A DNA stretch of 10,743 nucleotides from Candidatus Hermodarchaeota archaeon (GTDB lineage Archaea > Asgardarchaeota > Hermodarchaeia > Hermodarchaeales > Hermodarchaeaceae), in assembly GCA_016840595.1 (NCBI GenBank), contig JAEOSA010000051.1, positions 1-10,743 on the forward strand, in the 5' to 3' direction. The notes below the pieces were generated by a model. The model was given only the letters and a program-made list of their open reading frames with translations, searched no databases and was not told the DNA's origin. Shown one piece after another: positions 5,771-10,743 of this stretch; the stretch's first letter is position 1, and each line of letters starts with the position of its first letter. The translations under genes were made by a program, and so were the position numbers.

Positions 5771-6640
5771 TCATGGGGCTTCGATAAGTTTAATGTCGTC
5801 GTCGCTAGTTGCACCAAATCCGATTTCCTTGGCTCTGGCTATTTGACCTAATTCCCAAACCGGTTTATTGAGTTTATTTTTGGCATTATAGCTTTGCAGA
5901 AGCCGGACTCCTTCAACATCCATAGCAACCATATCTTGGCTAGCAAAGATTACATTCGGAGTTTCCAACTGCCCCGAAGCGGGTCCTTTCGTTACAAAAA
6001 CTTTCCGAGCATCCATCACAACCAATGTGGGATGGAAGTACGACGCGAGATCAGCGATTTTGAATTCAAGTTTTCGCATATGCATTTTCAACCGATCTTG
6101 CCGCTTGAGCAACCCCATCATCACCTTCATACTCGCTGTGAATTTAGCAATGAAATGGGTTTTCAAGCATGGTGCGATTACAAGTTTACCAAGGTTCAAC
6201 GCGGGTTCCCCAATGTTTCCGCTTTTCAAGTATTTCCCTTGTGGAAATGATTGTCTAATCCACGGATGTTCGTCCAGGGAGATGAAATCCGCATTCAGAT
6301 CCATAGCCACATCGCAGATTCCGATCTCTTCACCAACATCTCGTGTGCAAACGCGTTGGGTGGATGCATCCATGATTTGGAGTTTTCCAGCACCAGCATC
6401 GAGCAAGACTTCACCCAAGGCTTGAATGAAATCAGCATCACTTGAGGCTGGATAAGGGTCAGCGGTGTTCATGTTTGGTTTGATGGTGACCAAATCTCCC
6501 GGCTGAATAAGTTGGTTTAATCCTCCAATGAGCTCGACAGCTTTCTTAATATCTGCTTTAAGATTGTCACTGGCTTGAACCTTACTCACAAAAAACGGAG
6601 GGCTTCTCTTCGTTGGTTTTATTGCACTTTGACTTGCCAT
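5771..6640 (-). CDS. DUF362 family protein
   Basis: This 289-residue protein matches what I know of the DUF362 family. The N-terminal half has VTIKPNMNTADPYPASSDAD (51-70), a long region with GEVLLDAGAGKLQIMDAS (76-93), and the signature PCLKTHFIAKFTASMKVMMG (157-176). The C-terminal half has LVVMDARKVFVTKGP (206-220) and NVIFASQDMVAMDVEG (229-244). DUF362 proteins are often fused to ferredoxin-type iron-sulfur domains, but no CxxCxxC cluster motif is present here; Cys98, Cys109 and Cys158 are scattered. The reaction is not established. It lies 74 nt downstream of the GTPase gene on the same strand, with a separate TATA-like element in that gap. The ribosome-binding motif is weak (GGTAA), and a short-leader mRNA is likely. 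Confidence 0.85.
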   Translation of the reverse strand: MASQSAIKPTKRSPPFFVSKVQASDNLKADIKKAVELIGGLNQLIQPGDLVTIKPNMNTADPYPASSDADFIQALGEVLLDAGAGKLQIMDASTQRVCTRDVGEEIGICDVAMDLNADFISLDEHPWIRQSFPQGKYLKSGNIGEPALNLGKLVIAPCLKTHFIAKFTASMKVMMGLLKRQDRLKMHMRKLEFKIADLASYFHPTLVVMDARKVFVTKGPASGQLETPNVIFASQDMVAMDVEGVRLLQSYNAKNKLNKPVWELGQIARAKEIGFGATSDDDIKLIEAP

Positions 6641-6673
6641 GCTATTACCAAGACTTCATGAAATGGTTTACCC

Positions 6674-6683
6674 TAATTAATTT
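6674..6683 (-). promoter_or_regulatory. TATA-like element for the DUF362 gene
   Basis: AATTAATT lies about 38 nt upstream of ATG 6640, leaving a short leader of about 12 nt. The GTPase gene upstream has a very similar TTAATTAA at almost the same distance from its own start. Confidence 0.35.
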
Positions 6684-6714
6684 CGTGGCTTTTCCAATGC
6701 TGAAAAAGAAGTTG

Positions 6715-7563
6715 TTAGGGCGTGAAGTCGATGGTATCGAATTCCATCGTCTCCCAGTCCACCGTCTTCTCCAAGCTTTTACGAATGATATCCAAAGCGA
6801 CCTCGCGATTCTCAGGGTCAATAGCCGTCAATCCGTGGGTTTTAACGCCAAGCACTCGTTGCACGAGATGTGGTTGTAACGCTCCTTTCAAGTCCTGTTT
6901 GTTTGCAATGGCGACTATTTCACTGCCAACGCCATTCTCATGGAGAAAATTGATGATATCTTTACTTTGTAAGACATTTTCAAGGGTTGAATCGGTGACA
7001 ATAAATACAATTCGGCTTCGAGAAAAGAGTGCTTTCCATAACTTTCGAAACCGCGCCTGTCCCGCAAAGTCCCAACACAGAATCTCATAGGTGCCAATAC
7101 GAGCGCCTTCAACTTTTTGAATATCAATACCAATAGTAGGGATGTAGGTCTGAGGAATACCTCCACCATTAAGGAGATGGACCATAGTTGTTTTTCCTAC
7201 TCCACCATAGCCGAGGATACTGACCTTGAGCTTAGTAGTAACATATTGGTCAACCTTTTGCATGAAGTCTTCGTATTCTTCCTGGTAGCTGATAACACGT
7301 CGAAATTCGTCCGTTACTTTTTCGAGCTTTTCCAAGAGTGTCGTATCTTCATCCACTGACTCGGCACATAAAATAACAACACCCCGACCGAGTGGTTGTC
7401 CAATGTATTTCGTTTCACCTAATTGTTCGATAAGCAGCGATTTGCTCTCCTTAATTCGGGTTGCAAAATCCTCAACTTCAATAGTATTCACATTGATGAT
7501 CCAAAACTTCTTCTGCACGACTATCTCGTGCCGTGCATCGATAATAAAGACGTGATGAATCAT
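6715..7563 (-). CDS. Longin/roadblock-like domain fused to Arf-like small GTPase
   Basis: This 282-residue protein has two parts. Residues 118-270 are a Ras-superfamily GTPase: P-loop GYGGVGKTT (118-126), switch-I threonine in PTIGIDI (142-148), G3 motif WDFAGQ (164-169; Arf uses WDVGGQ), G4 motif NKQDL (221-225) and a G5-like TAID (246-249). The Trp-Asp-x-x-Gly-Gln and NKQDL forms point to the Arf/SR-beta branch. Residues 1-100 start with strands HHVFIID and EIVVQKKFWII. They continue through GRGVVILCAESVDED (59-73) and end in a helix with EKLEKVTDEF (78-87). This order resembles longin or roadblock domains, which in eukaryotes act as platforms for such GTPases. Eukaryote-like GTPases of this type are a hallmark of Asgard archaea. 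No lipidation or membrane motif is seen. GAGG abuts the ATG directly, so a short-leader mRNA is plausible. The GTPase call is firm; the N-terminal fold is inferred. Confidence 0.9.
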   Translation of the reverse strand: MIHHVFIIDARHEIVVQKKFWIINVNTIEVEDFATRIKESKSLLIEQLGETKYIGQPLGRGVVILCAESVDEDTTLLEKLEKVTDEFRRVISYQEEYEDFMQKVDQYVTTKLKVSILGYGGVGKTTMVHLLNGGGIPQTYIPTIGIDIQKVEGARIGTYEILCWDFAGQARFRKLWKALFSRSRIVFIVTDSTLENVLQSKDIINFLHENGVGSEIVAIANKQDLKGALQPHLVQRVLGVKTHGLTAIDPENREVALDIIRKSLEKTVDWETMEFDTIDFTP

Positions 7564-7600
7564 CCTCTAGGTTACCCCAACTAAGGAATTTCAAATTACG

Positions 7601-7608
7601 TTAATTAA
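7601..7608 (-). promoter_or_regulatory. TATA-like element for the GTPase gene
   Basis: TTAATTAA, preceded on the minus strand by GATAG, is centred about 42 nt upstream of ATG 7563. It would give a leader of about 15 nt. Confidence 0.35.
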
Positions 7609-7657
7609 ACTATCGCCCATTTCACCAAAACTCTGTAAAATCAAGGATTCCGAGCGA

Positions 7658-7733
7658 CTCTTTTTCGCGAACCAAAAAAGTCACATTCTGTGAACTCTAA
7701 TTGTGGGTTCACCTTATTAGGGGCGAAAAAGAG
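7658..7733. repeat. Inverted repeats in the GTPase-LLM intergenic region
   Basis: CTCTTTTTCGC (7658-7668) is repeated inverted as GCGAAAAAGAG (7723-7733), a perfect 11-bp match spaced by 54 nt. Nested inside is a 6-bp inverted pair, GTGAAC (7690-7695) and GTTCAC (7707-7712), which overlaps a small dyad TCACA-TTC-TGTGA (7681-7693). The arrangement could be an RNA fold or paired protein-binding sites. It lies between divergent promoters. Confidence 0.45.
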
Positions 7734-7740
7734 ATTTAAC
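7732..7740 (+). promoter_or_regulatory. Possible TATA-like element for the LLM gene
   Basis: AGATTTAAC lies about 66 nt upstream of ATG 7802. Transcription would start near 7762, in the middle of the overlapping dyads at 7754-7778. The match is moderate. Confidence 0.3.
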
Positions 7741-7753
7741 CTACAGAAATCAC

Positions 7754-7778
7754 TTTAGAGCAAGTCTAAAGGCTCTAA
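7754..7778. repeat. Overlapping alternative hairpins upstream of the LLM gene
   Basis: TTTAGA (7754-7759) can pair with TCTAAA (7765-7770), or the overlapping TTAGAGC (7755-7761) can pair with GCTCTAA (7772-7778). The two cannot form together. They lie 24-48 nt before the start codon, where an operator or RNA switch could act. Confidence 0.4.
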
Positions 7779-7801
7779 TAAGCATACTGAGATGGTGAAT
7801 C

Positions 7802-8704
7802 ATGACCAATCAGCTTCGTTTTGGCATTATTACACTTCAAAATGAACCGTGGGAGAAAATGGTAGCGCTCTGGCAATCCATTGAAGAGCTGAATTTCGAT
7901 AGTGTCTGGGTGGCAGACCATTTTGTCAATTACATGGCACCCAATGATCCCTGGTTTGAAGCATGGACACTTCTTTCTGGTCTTGCGACAGTCACCAAAC
8001 GGATTCGGATAGGGACACTCGTTACTGCTAATCCGCTACGAAATCCAGCAATTCTTGCCCGACAAGCACTAACAGTAGACCATATTTCTGGAGGACGTTT
8101 AGAGCTAGGATTAGGTGCAGGTGCCCCCGGAGCTGTCGATCCAGTATATCGAATGACAGGGATAGAAGACTGGGCTCCACATGAACGCGTTCGTCGGTTT
8201 AGCGAAGCAGTTGAGATAATCGATCAAGCGCTCCGAAATCGCGTCACTTCATATGAAGGTCAATACTACAAAATGAATGAAGCAACCATGGCGCCAGCAC
8301 CAATTCAAACACCGCGTCCCCCAATTACAATAGGTGCTCTGGGCCCTTCAATGCTGAAAGTAACAGCGAAATATGCTGATACTTGGAATTCATACGGAGG
8401 CGAGTGGGGTATCCCACCAGAACAACTGTTGAATGATACTAAGAAACGGAACCAAAAACTCGACAAGTATTGTAAAGAGATTGGTCGTGACCCACAAACC
8501 CTTCGCCGGTCATTTCTCTATTTCTCCCCCCACTCAGAAACGGTCTTCGACTCAGAAGAACACTTTGGGAACTTCATTCAGGAATACCGTGACATTGGTA
8601 TAACAGAATTCATCTTCTACTATCCCGTATGGTATAGTAACGATCAACTGCACAAATTCGACTTCATTGGTCGTGAGGTCATCCCCAAATATCGTAAAGA
8701 GTAA
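7802..8704 (+). CDS. LLM-class flavin/F420-dependent oxidoreductase
   Basis: This 300-residue protein belongs to the bacterial luciferase-like monooxygenase superfamily (TIM barrel). It shows FDSVWVADHF (32-41), RIRIGTLVTANPLRNPAIL (67-85), TVDHISGGRLELGLGAG (91-107), a sequence characteristic of the superfamily, and PPITIGALGPSMLKVTAKYA (173-192). The length and the GLGAGAPG loop fit archaeal members that use coenzyme F420 instead of FMN. The cofactor and substrate cannot be decided from sequence. The ATG at 7802 has GGTGA 3 nt upstream. It is a single gene, divergent from the GTPase and convergent with the glycoprotein gene, with inverted repeats in its promoter region that may be regulatory. 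Confidence 0.92.
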   Translation: MTNQLRFGIITLQNEPWEKMVALWQSIEELNFDSVWVADHFVNYMAPNDPWFEAWTLLSGLATVTKRIRIGTLVTANPLRNPAILARQALTVDHISGGRLELGLGAGAPGAVDPVYRMTGIEDWAPHERVRRFSEAVEIIDQALRNRVTSYEGQYYKMNEATMAPAPIQTPRPPITIGALGPSMLKVTAKYADTWNSYGGEWGIPPEQLLNDTKKRNQKLDKYCKEIGRDPQTLRRSFLYFSPHSETVFDSEEHFGNFIQEYRDIGITEFIFYYPVWYSNDQLHKFDFIGREVIPKYRKE

Positions 8705-8774
8705 TTCCTAGCTAATTTTCATTCAAACAGTGTGAAGCTCTAAAAAGACAATCACAATTGCTGAGTTTGCATCT

Positions 8775-9263
8775 TCAAGTGTCAGCTCCATACATGATAA
8801 CATGGATTAGGGTTCTAGCATACACTCTAATTTGGCCTTGGAAACCGCCATAATACCATCCATTGCCCCGAATCGAAATGTTCCATGCACCAGGAGCAAA
8901 ATCGGGAGAACCGGTTTGGGGGAGCGTTGTTGGGGCCCAAACTGTCGAATGAATGCCCGTAGTGTTAATTTCCATATAACCCCAAATAAAAACCCCATAA
9001 GAATCATAGACAGTAATTGTTCTATTTATATCGGGATGCGGATGGTCCCCCATGATTTCAGTAACATTAACTACCAATTTCCACTGGATATATGGCCAGC
9101 TGACTTCAAATTGAAGAACCTGTTCATCAAGACAGGTGTAATTACAATACACTGCAAAGGGATGACTGTACGCAACTATCGGTCCTGAATAAACAAGGAA
9201 TGCGGCACTAATTGGAATTATGCAAGCGATAACTGCTATAGCCGCTTTTGATTTTCGATTCAT
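8775..9263 (-). CDS. Membrane-anchored secreted protein with five N-glycosylation sequons
   Basis: I do not recognise the family of this 162-residue protein. A short basic start (MNRKSK) and a hydrophobic stretch (about 7-26) form a signal anchor or signal peptide, so the rest should be outside the cell. The outer part is rich in aromatic residues and alternating strands, suggesting a beta-sandwich. It has five N-x-S/T sequons (Asn41, Asn66, Asn80, Asn100, Asn128), consistent with archaeal N-glycosylation, and a C-x3-C pair (Cys40, Cys44) that could form a disulfide. The C-terminal part (PGAWNISIRGNGWYYGGF, 124-141) resembles a domain of a larger cell-surface protein. The start is well supported by GAGGGAG 4 nt upstream and a strong TATA box. 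It faces the LLM gene tail to tail with a 70-nt gap. Confidence 0.8.
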   Translation of the reverse strand: MNRKSKAAIAVIACIIPISAAFLVYSGPIVAYSHPFAVYCNYTCLDEQVLQFEVSWPYIQWKLVVNVTEIMGDHPHPDINRTITVYDSYGVFIWGYMEINTTGIHSTVWAPTTLPQTGSPDFAPGAWNISIRGNGWYYGGFQGQIRVYARTLIHVIMYGADT

Positions 9264-9303
9264 TAAACTCCCTCTTCGAAGTTTAACATACTAAATTCCA
9301 TTT

Positions 9304-9312
9304 CTTATATAG
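9304..9312 (-). promoter_or_regulatory. TATA box for the glycoprotein gene
   Basis: On the minus strand the site reads CTATATAAG, identical to the box at 5073-5081. Its centre is about 45 nt upstream of ATG 9263, predicting a leader of about 19 nt that contains GAGGGAG. Confidence 0.6.
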
Positions 9313-9420
9313 ATGTTACACCACAAGATTAGAACGCTGTTGAGGTAATGGAACAACCCCTGTCTTTCACTAGGTGAATCTAATTACATTATGTGGTCTC
9401 ATTCTGGATGAACCTATTAT
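9313..9420. other. Intergenic stretch with nothing recognised
   Basis: This part of the 411-nt divergent intergenic region (9264-9674) contains no ORF with a ribosome-binding site, no tRNA-like arm and no convincing repeat. Confidence 0.5.
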
Positions 9421-9427
9421 GACACTT

Positions 9428-9467
9428 TTTGTACAAATACAACGTTTTTCGCAAAGTTGCTAGCAAC
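9428..9467. promoter_or_regulatory. Two perfect palindromes upstream of the PrsW-like gene
   Basis: TTTGTACAAA (9428-9437) and GTTGCTAGCAAC (9456-9467) are perfect palindromes of 10 and 12 bp, about 29 nt apart centre to centre. They lie about 45-80 nt upstream of a strong TATA box, a position suited to activator or repressor sites. Confidence 0.4.
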
Positions 9468-9507
9468 AACTAGCAGCTTATCCCAGAATGCTTTTTTCCT
9501 TAATACA

Positions 9508-9518
9508 AATATAAAAGG
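9508..9518 (+). promoter_or_regulatory. TATA box upstream of the PrsW-like gene
   Basis: AATATAAAAGG is a strong archaeal TATA box. A start near 9539 would give a leader of about 135 nt before ATG 9675, long enough to include the small ORF at 9578. Confidence 0.55.
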
Positions 9519-9577
9519 CACGTGGCAAATTCCCCTGTGCGAGTAATTTTTTTAAATGGGCTGATACGAGGTTCAGA

Positions 9578-9625
9578 ATGGCGATGTCAAAGGCACTCTT
9601 AAAACTTCATCACGAAATACTATGA
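9578..9625 (+). CDS. Possible 15-residue leader ORF
   Basis: ATG 9578 is preceded by GAGGT with a 5-nt spacer and encodes MAMSKALLKLHHEIL. Its stop overlaps the ATG of a second short frame (9622-9717) as ATGA, a typical coupled junction, and that second frame runs across the start of the PrsW-like gene. It lies within the predicted transcript from the 9508 TATA box. This could be a leader peptide or chance; there is no conservation evidence. Confidence 0.25.
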   Translation: MAMSKALLKLHHEIL

Positions 9626-9674
9626 TTCGACTTAATGAGCCGAGGACAGCTCAAAAAAATAAACGGTGTCAAAC

Positions 9675-10505
9675 ATGGTTGGAATACTTATTGCAGCGGC
9701 CCTCACCACTGGGATAGTGTTTCCACTTATCTATCTATTTTGGCGTGCTTCCAAGACATCCGCCATTACAATCCTTCCTTTCTTGTTCCAATTACCCATG
9801 AGTTTGGTGCTCAACTTGACGGTCAAGCCGTGGCTGAACACTGTAATTGTTGGGCTTGGATTGCCAATGCAAGCAATGTTTCTCCTACTCCTATTTGTGG
9901 CACCCTTCACGGAAGAGGCGGTCAAGCTAGTAGGTCTTTCCCTACTCTTTCTTCGCTGCTTTACTCGCCACGATGTTGGAGAAAACCAGGGGATAACAGC
10001 CTGGCGTTGGCCTCGAACGGTGGGTGTTATGAGCGGAATGGGCTTTGGCGTTGGTGAAATCTGGGCTGTTGCAGTATTAGTAGTTTTATATGAACCTCTT
10101 CTGGCGGTCTACCCTTGGTTCTTTTATCAGGGATTCATGATTGAACGCTTCGAAGTAGTCTTCATCCACGGCCTATTCGGTTTGGTGATCTACTGGGGGT
10201 ATCGCCGATGGTTACCTGCCACCTATCTGGCGGCCGTGGGACTACATGCCACACTTAATGCGCCGATTATACTATATCAATTGGGACTCCTTCTAGCGAT
10301 GCACTTGTCCCTCTACGTCACACTCTTCTGTGTCATCAGTTTTGCTGTGATGATTGCTACTCTGACAGCCAAGGACCACCGCAAACGGCGCCGTTCTCAA
10401 TTAGAGACGACTGATAAGCCGGTCACGACTGAAAAGGTTAAGAGACAACCGGAAGACCGTATAGTCAGCGATGCCAAGGATAACAGCGACGAGGCTCAGG
10501 ATTAG
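9675..10505 (+). CDS. PrsW-like intramembrane protease candidate
   Basis: This 276-residue polytopic membrane protein has about seven to eight hydrophobic segments up to residue 231. It carries the pattern of PrsW-type glutamic proteases and related CPBP proteins: FTEEAVK (Glu80, Glu81, Lys84), GFGVGE (Glu128), ERFEVVFIHG (His165) and GLHATLNAP (His191, Asn195), each near a helix. In known members the paired glutamates and the histidines are essential for intramembrane cleavage. The substrate here is unknown. ATG 9675 is preferred over the in-frame GTG 9666, since GGTG lies 6 nt before the ATG; a stop at 9660-9662 rules out anything longer. After the last helix comes a charged 45-residue tail rich in Lys, Arg and acidic residues. 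From residue 243 on, this tail is encoded opposite the 3' end of the permease gene. Confidence 0.8.
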   Translation: MVGILIAAALTTGIVFPLIYLFWRASKTSAITILPFLFQLPMSLVLNLTVKPWLNTVIVGLGLPMQAMFLLLLFVAPFTEEAVKLVGLSLLFLRCFTRHDVGENQGITAWRWPRTVGVMSGMGFGVGEIWAVAVLVVLYEPLLAVYPWFFYQGFMIERFEVVFIHGLFGLVIYWGYRRWLPATYLAAVGLHATLNAPIILYQLGLLLAMHLSLYVTLFCVISFAVMIATLTAKDHRKRRRSQLETTDKPVTTEKVKRQPEDRIVSDAKDNSDEAQD

Positions 10506-10743
10506 CCAATCGAATCCTGAACCTTGAAGGAGTCCAATGTAGGGAATGAGCATTGCGGGAAGCACTATTAACGTACTGATTTGATATGCTTCATAGACCG
10601 TACTGACCCGACCCGAGATGATGACAGTAAATCCGACAGCCAGAGCCGAGAAGAGGGGGGGCATAATCAACGCTTGGACGACATCCAGTAGGGTGGGCCA
10701 CACCCACAGCAAGAAGGGTGCCATAAAGAGGAACATCCCGTTC
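10401..10743 (-). CDS. ABC-2-type transporter permease, C-terminal part
   Basis: The frame is open to the right edge (the codons before the Met at 10736 are AAC GGG), so the 5' part lies outside the window and 113 complete codons are visible. The fragment has three strongly hydrophobic segments, roughly at visible residues 3-20, 22-42 and 55-73, with a further one at about 79-97. Between the second and third lies SGRVSTVYEAYQIS (43-56). A conserved Ser/Arg loop before an EA-Q stretch, followed by LIVLPAMLIP, resembles the C-terminal half of ABC-2 export permeases of the Na+/multidrug type. The ATPase partner would be outside the window. The stop TAA at 10403-10401 lies inside the convergent PrsW-like gene, giving a 105-bp tail-to-tail overlap. 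Confidence 0.7.
   Translation of the reverse strand, partial: NGMFLFMAPFLLWVWPTLLDVVQALIMPPLFSALAVGFTVIISGRVSTVYEAYQISTLIVLPAMLIPYIGLLQGSGFDWLILSLVAVILGIADYTVFRLSLNLFSRDRLISRL

Noticed and set aside
6027..6425. 132-codon plus-strand ORF opposite the DUF362 gene
   Set aside because: The minus-strand frame shows conserved DUF362 motifs. The plus-strand translation is low-quality shadow sequence without a ribosome-binding site.
9635..10057. 140-codon plus-strand ORF overlapping the PrsW-like gene
   Set aside because: It is an out-of-frame shadow. Its translation has no hydrophobic pattern or motif, while the 9675 frame carries conserved EE, H and H-N motifs.
1..10743. CRISPR array, insertion sequence, integrase or attachment site
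   Set aside because: No regularly spaced direct repeats, terminal inverted repeats flanking a transposase, or recombinase motifs were found on reading both strands.

Overview
The window looks like archaeal chromosome, most likely from an Asgard-type archaeon. The archaeal signs are A/T-rich TATA-like boxes about 40 bp upstream of starts (for example CTATATAAG and ATATAAAAGG), Shine-Dalgarno motifs of the GGTGA/GGAGGT type, an Lrp/AsnC regulator, an F420-type luciferase-fold oxidoreductase, an archaeal-style class IV aminotransferase, and a secreted protein rich in N-glycosylation sequons. The Asgard suggestion rests mainly on one gene, a eukaryote-like Arf-family GTPase fused behind a longin/roadblock-like domain (7563-6715). 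That placement is an inference, because no rRNA or other phylogenetic marker is present.

Layout, left to right. Positions 1-1528 hold two minus-strand genes: an unrecognised protein that runs off the left edge (889-1), and upstream of it a basic-tailed protein with a possible PD-(D/E)XK nuclease core (1528-977). Diverging from these is a small 89-residue, possibly ribbon-helix-helix protein (1730-1999). Next comes a cytoplasmic SoxB-like metallophosphatase/5'-nucleotidase (2111-3562), whose stop codon lies 4 nt from that of a convergent ECF-transporter S component (4130-3567). The S component follows a branched-chain aminotransferase (5057-4167) in what looks like a two-gene operon. That operon diverges from an Lrp/AsnC regulator (5234-5704), and the shared control region carries a perfect 12-bp palindrome. 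This block reads as a locally regulated amino-acid or cofactor module.

Positions 5771-7563 hold a DUF362 protein and, upstream on the same strand, the longin-like/GTPase fusion; each has its own TTAATTAA-like promoter element. A 238-bp intergenic region with several inverted repeats leads to an LLM-class oxidoreductase (7802-8704). Convergent to it is a membrane-anchored glycoprotein candidate (9263-8775). A 411-bp divergent intergenic region then carries two palindromes, two good TATA boxes and a possible 15-codon leader ORF. After it comes a PrsW-like membrane protease candidate (9675-10505), whose hydrophilic C-terminal tail is encoded on the opposite strand of the 3' end of an ABC-2-type permease gene that runs off the right edge (10743-10401).

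No rRNA, tRNA, CRISPR array, insertion sequence or integrase was seen. All functional calls come from reading motifs by eye; no search was run.
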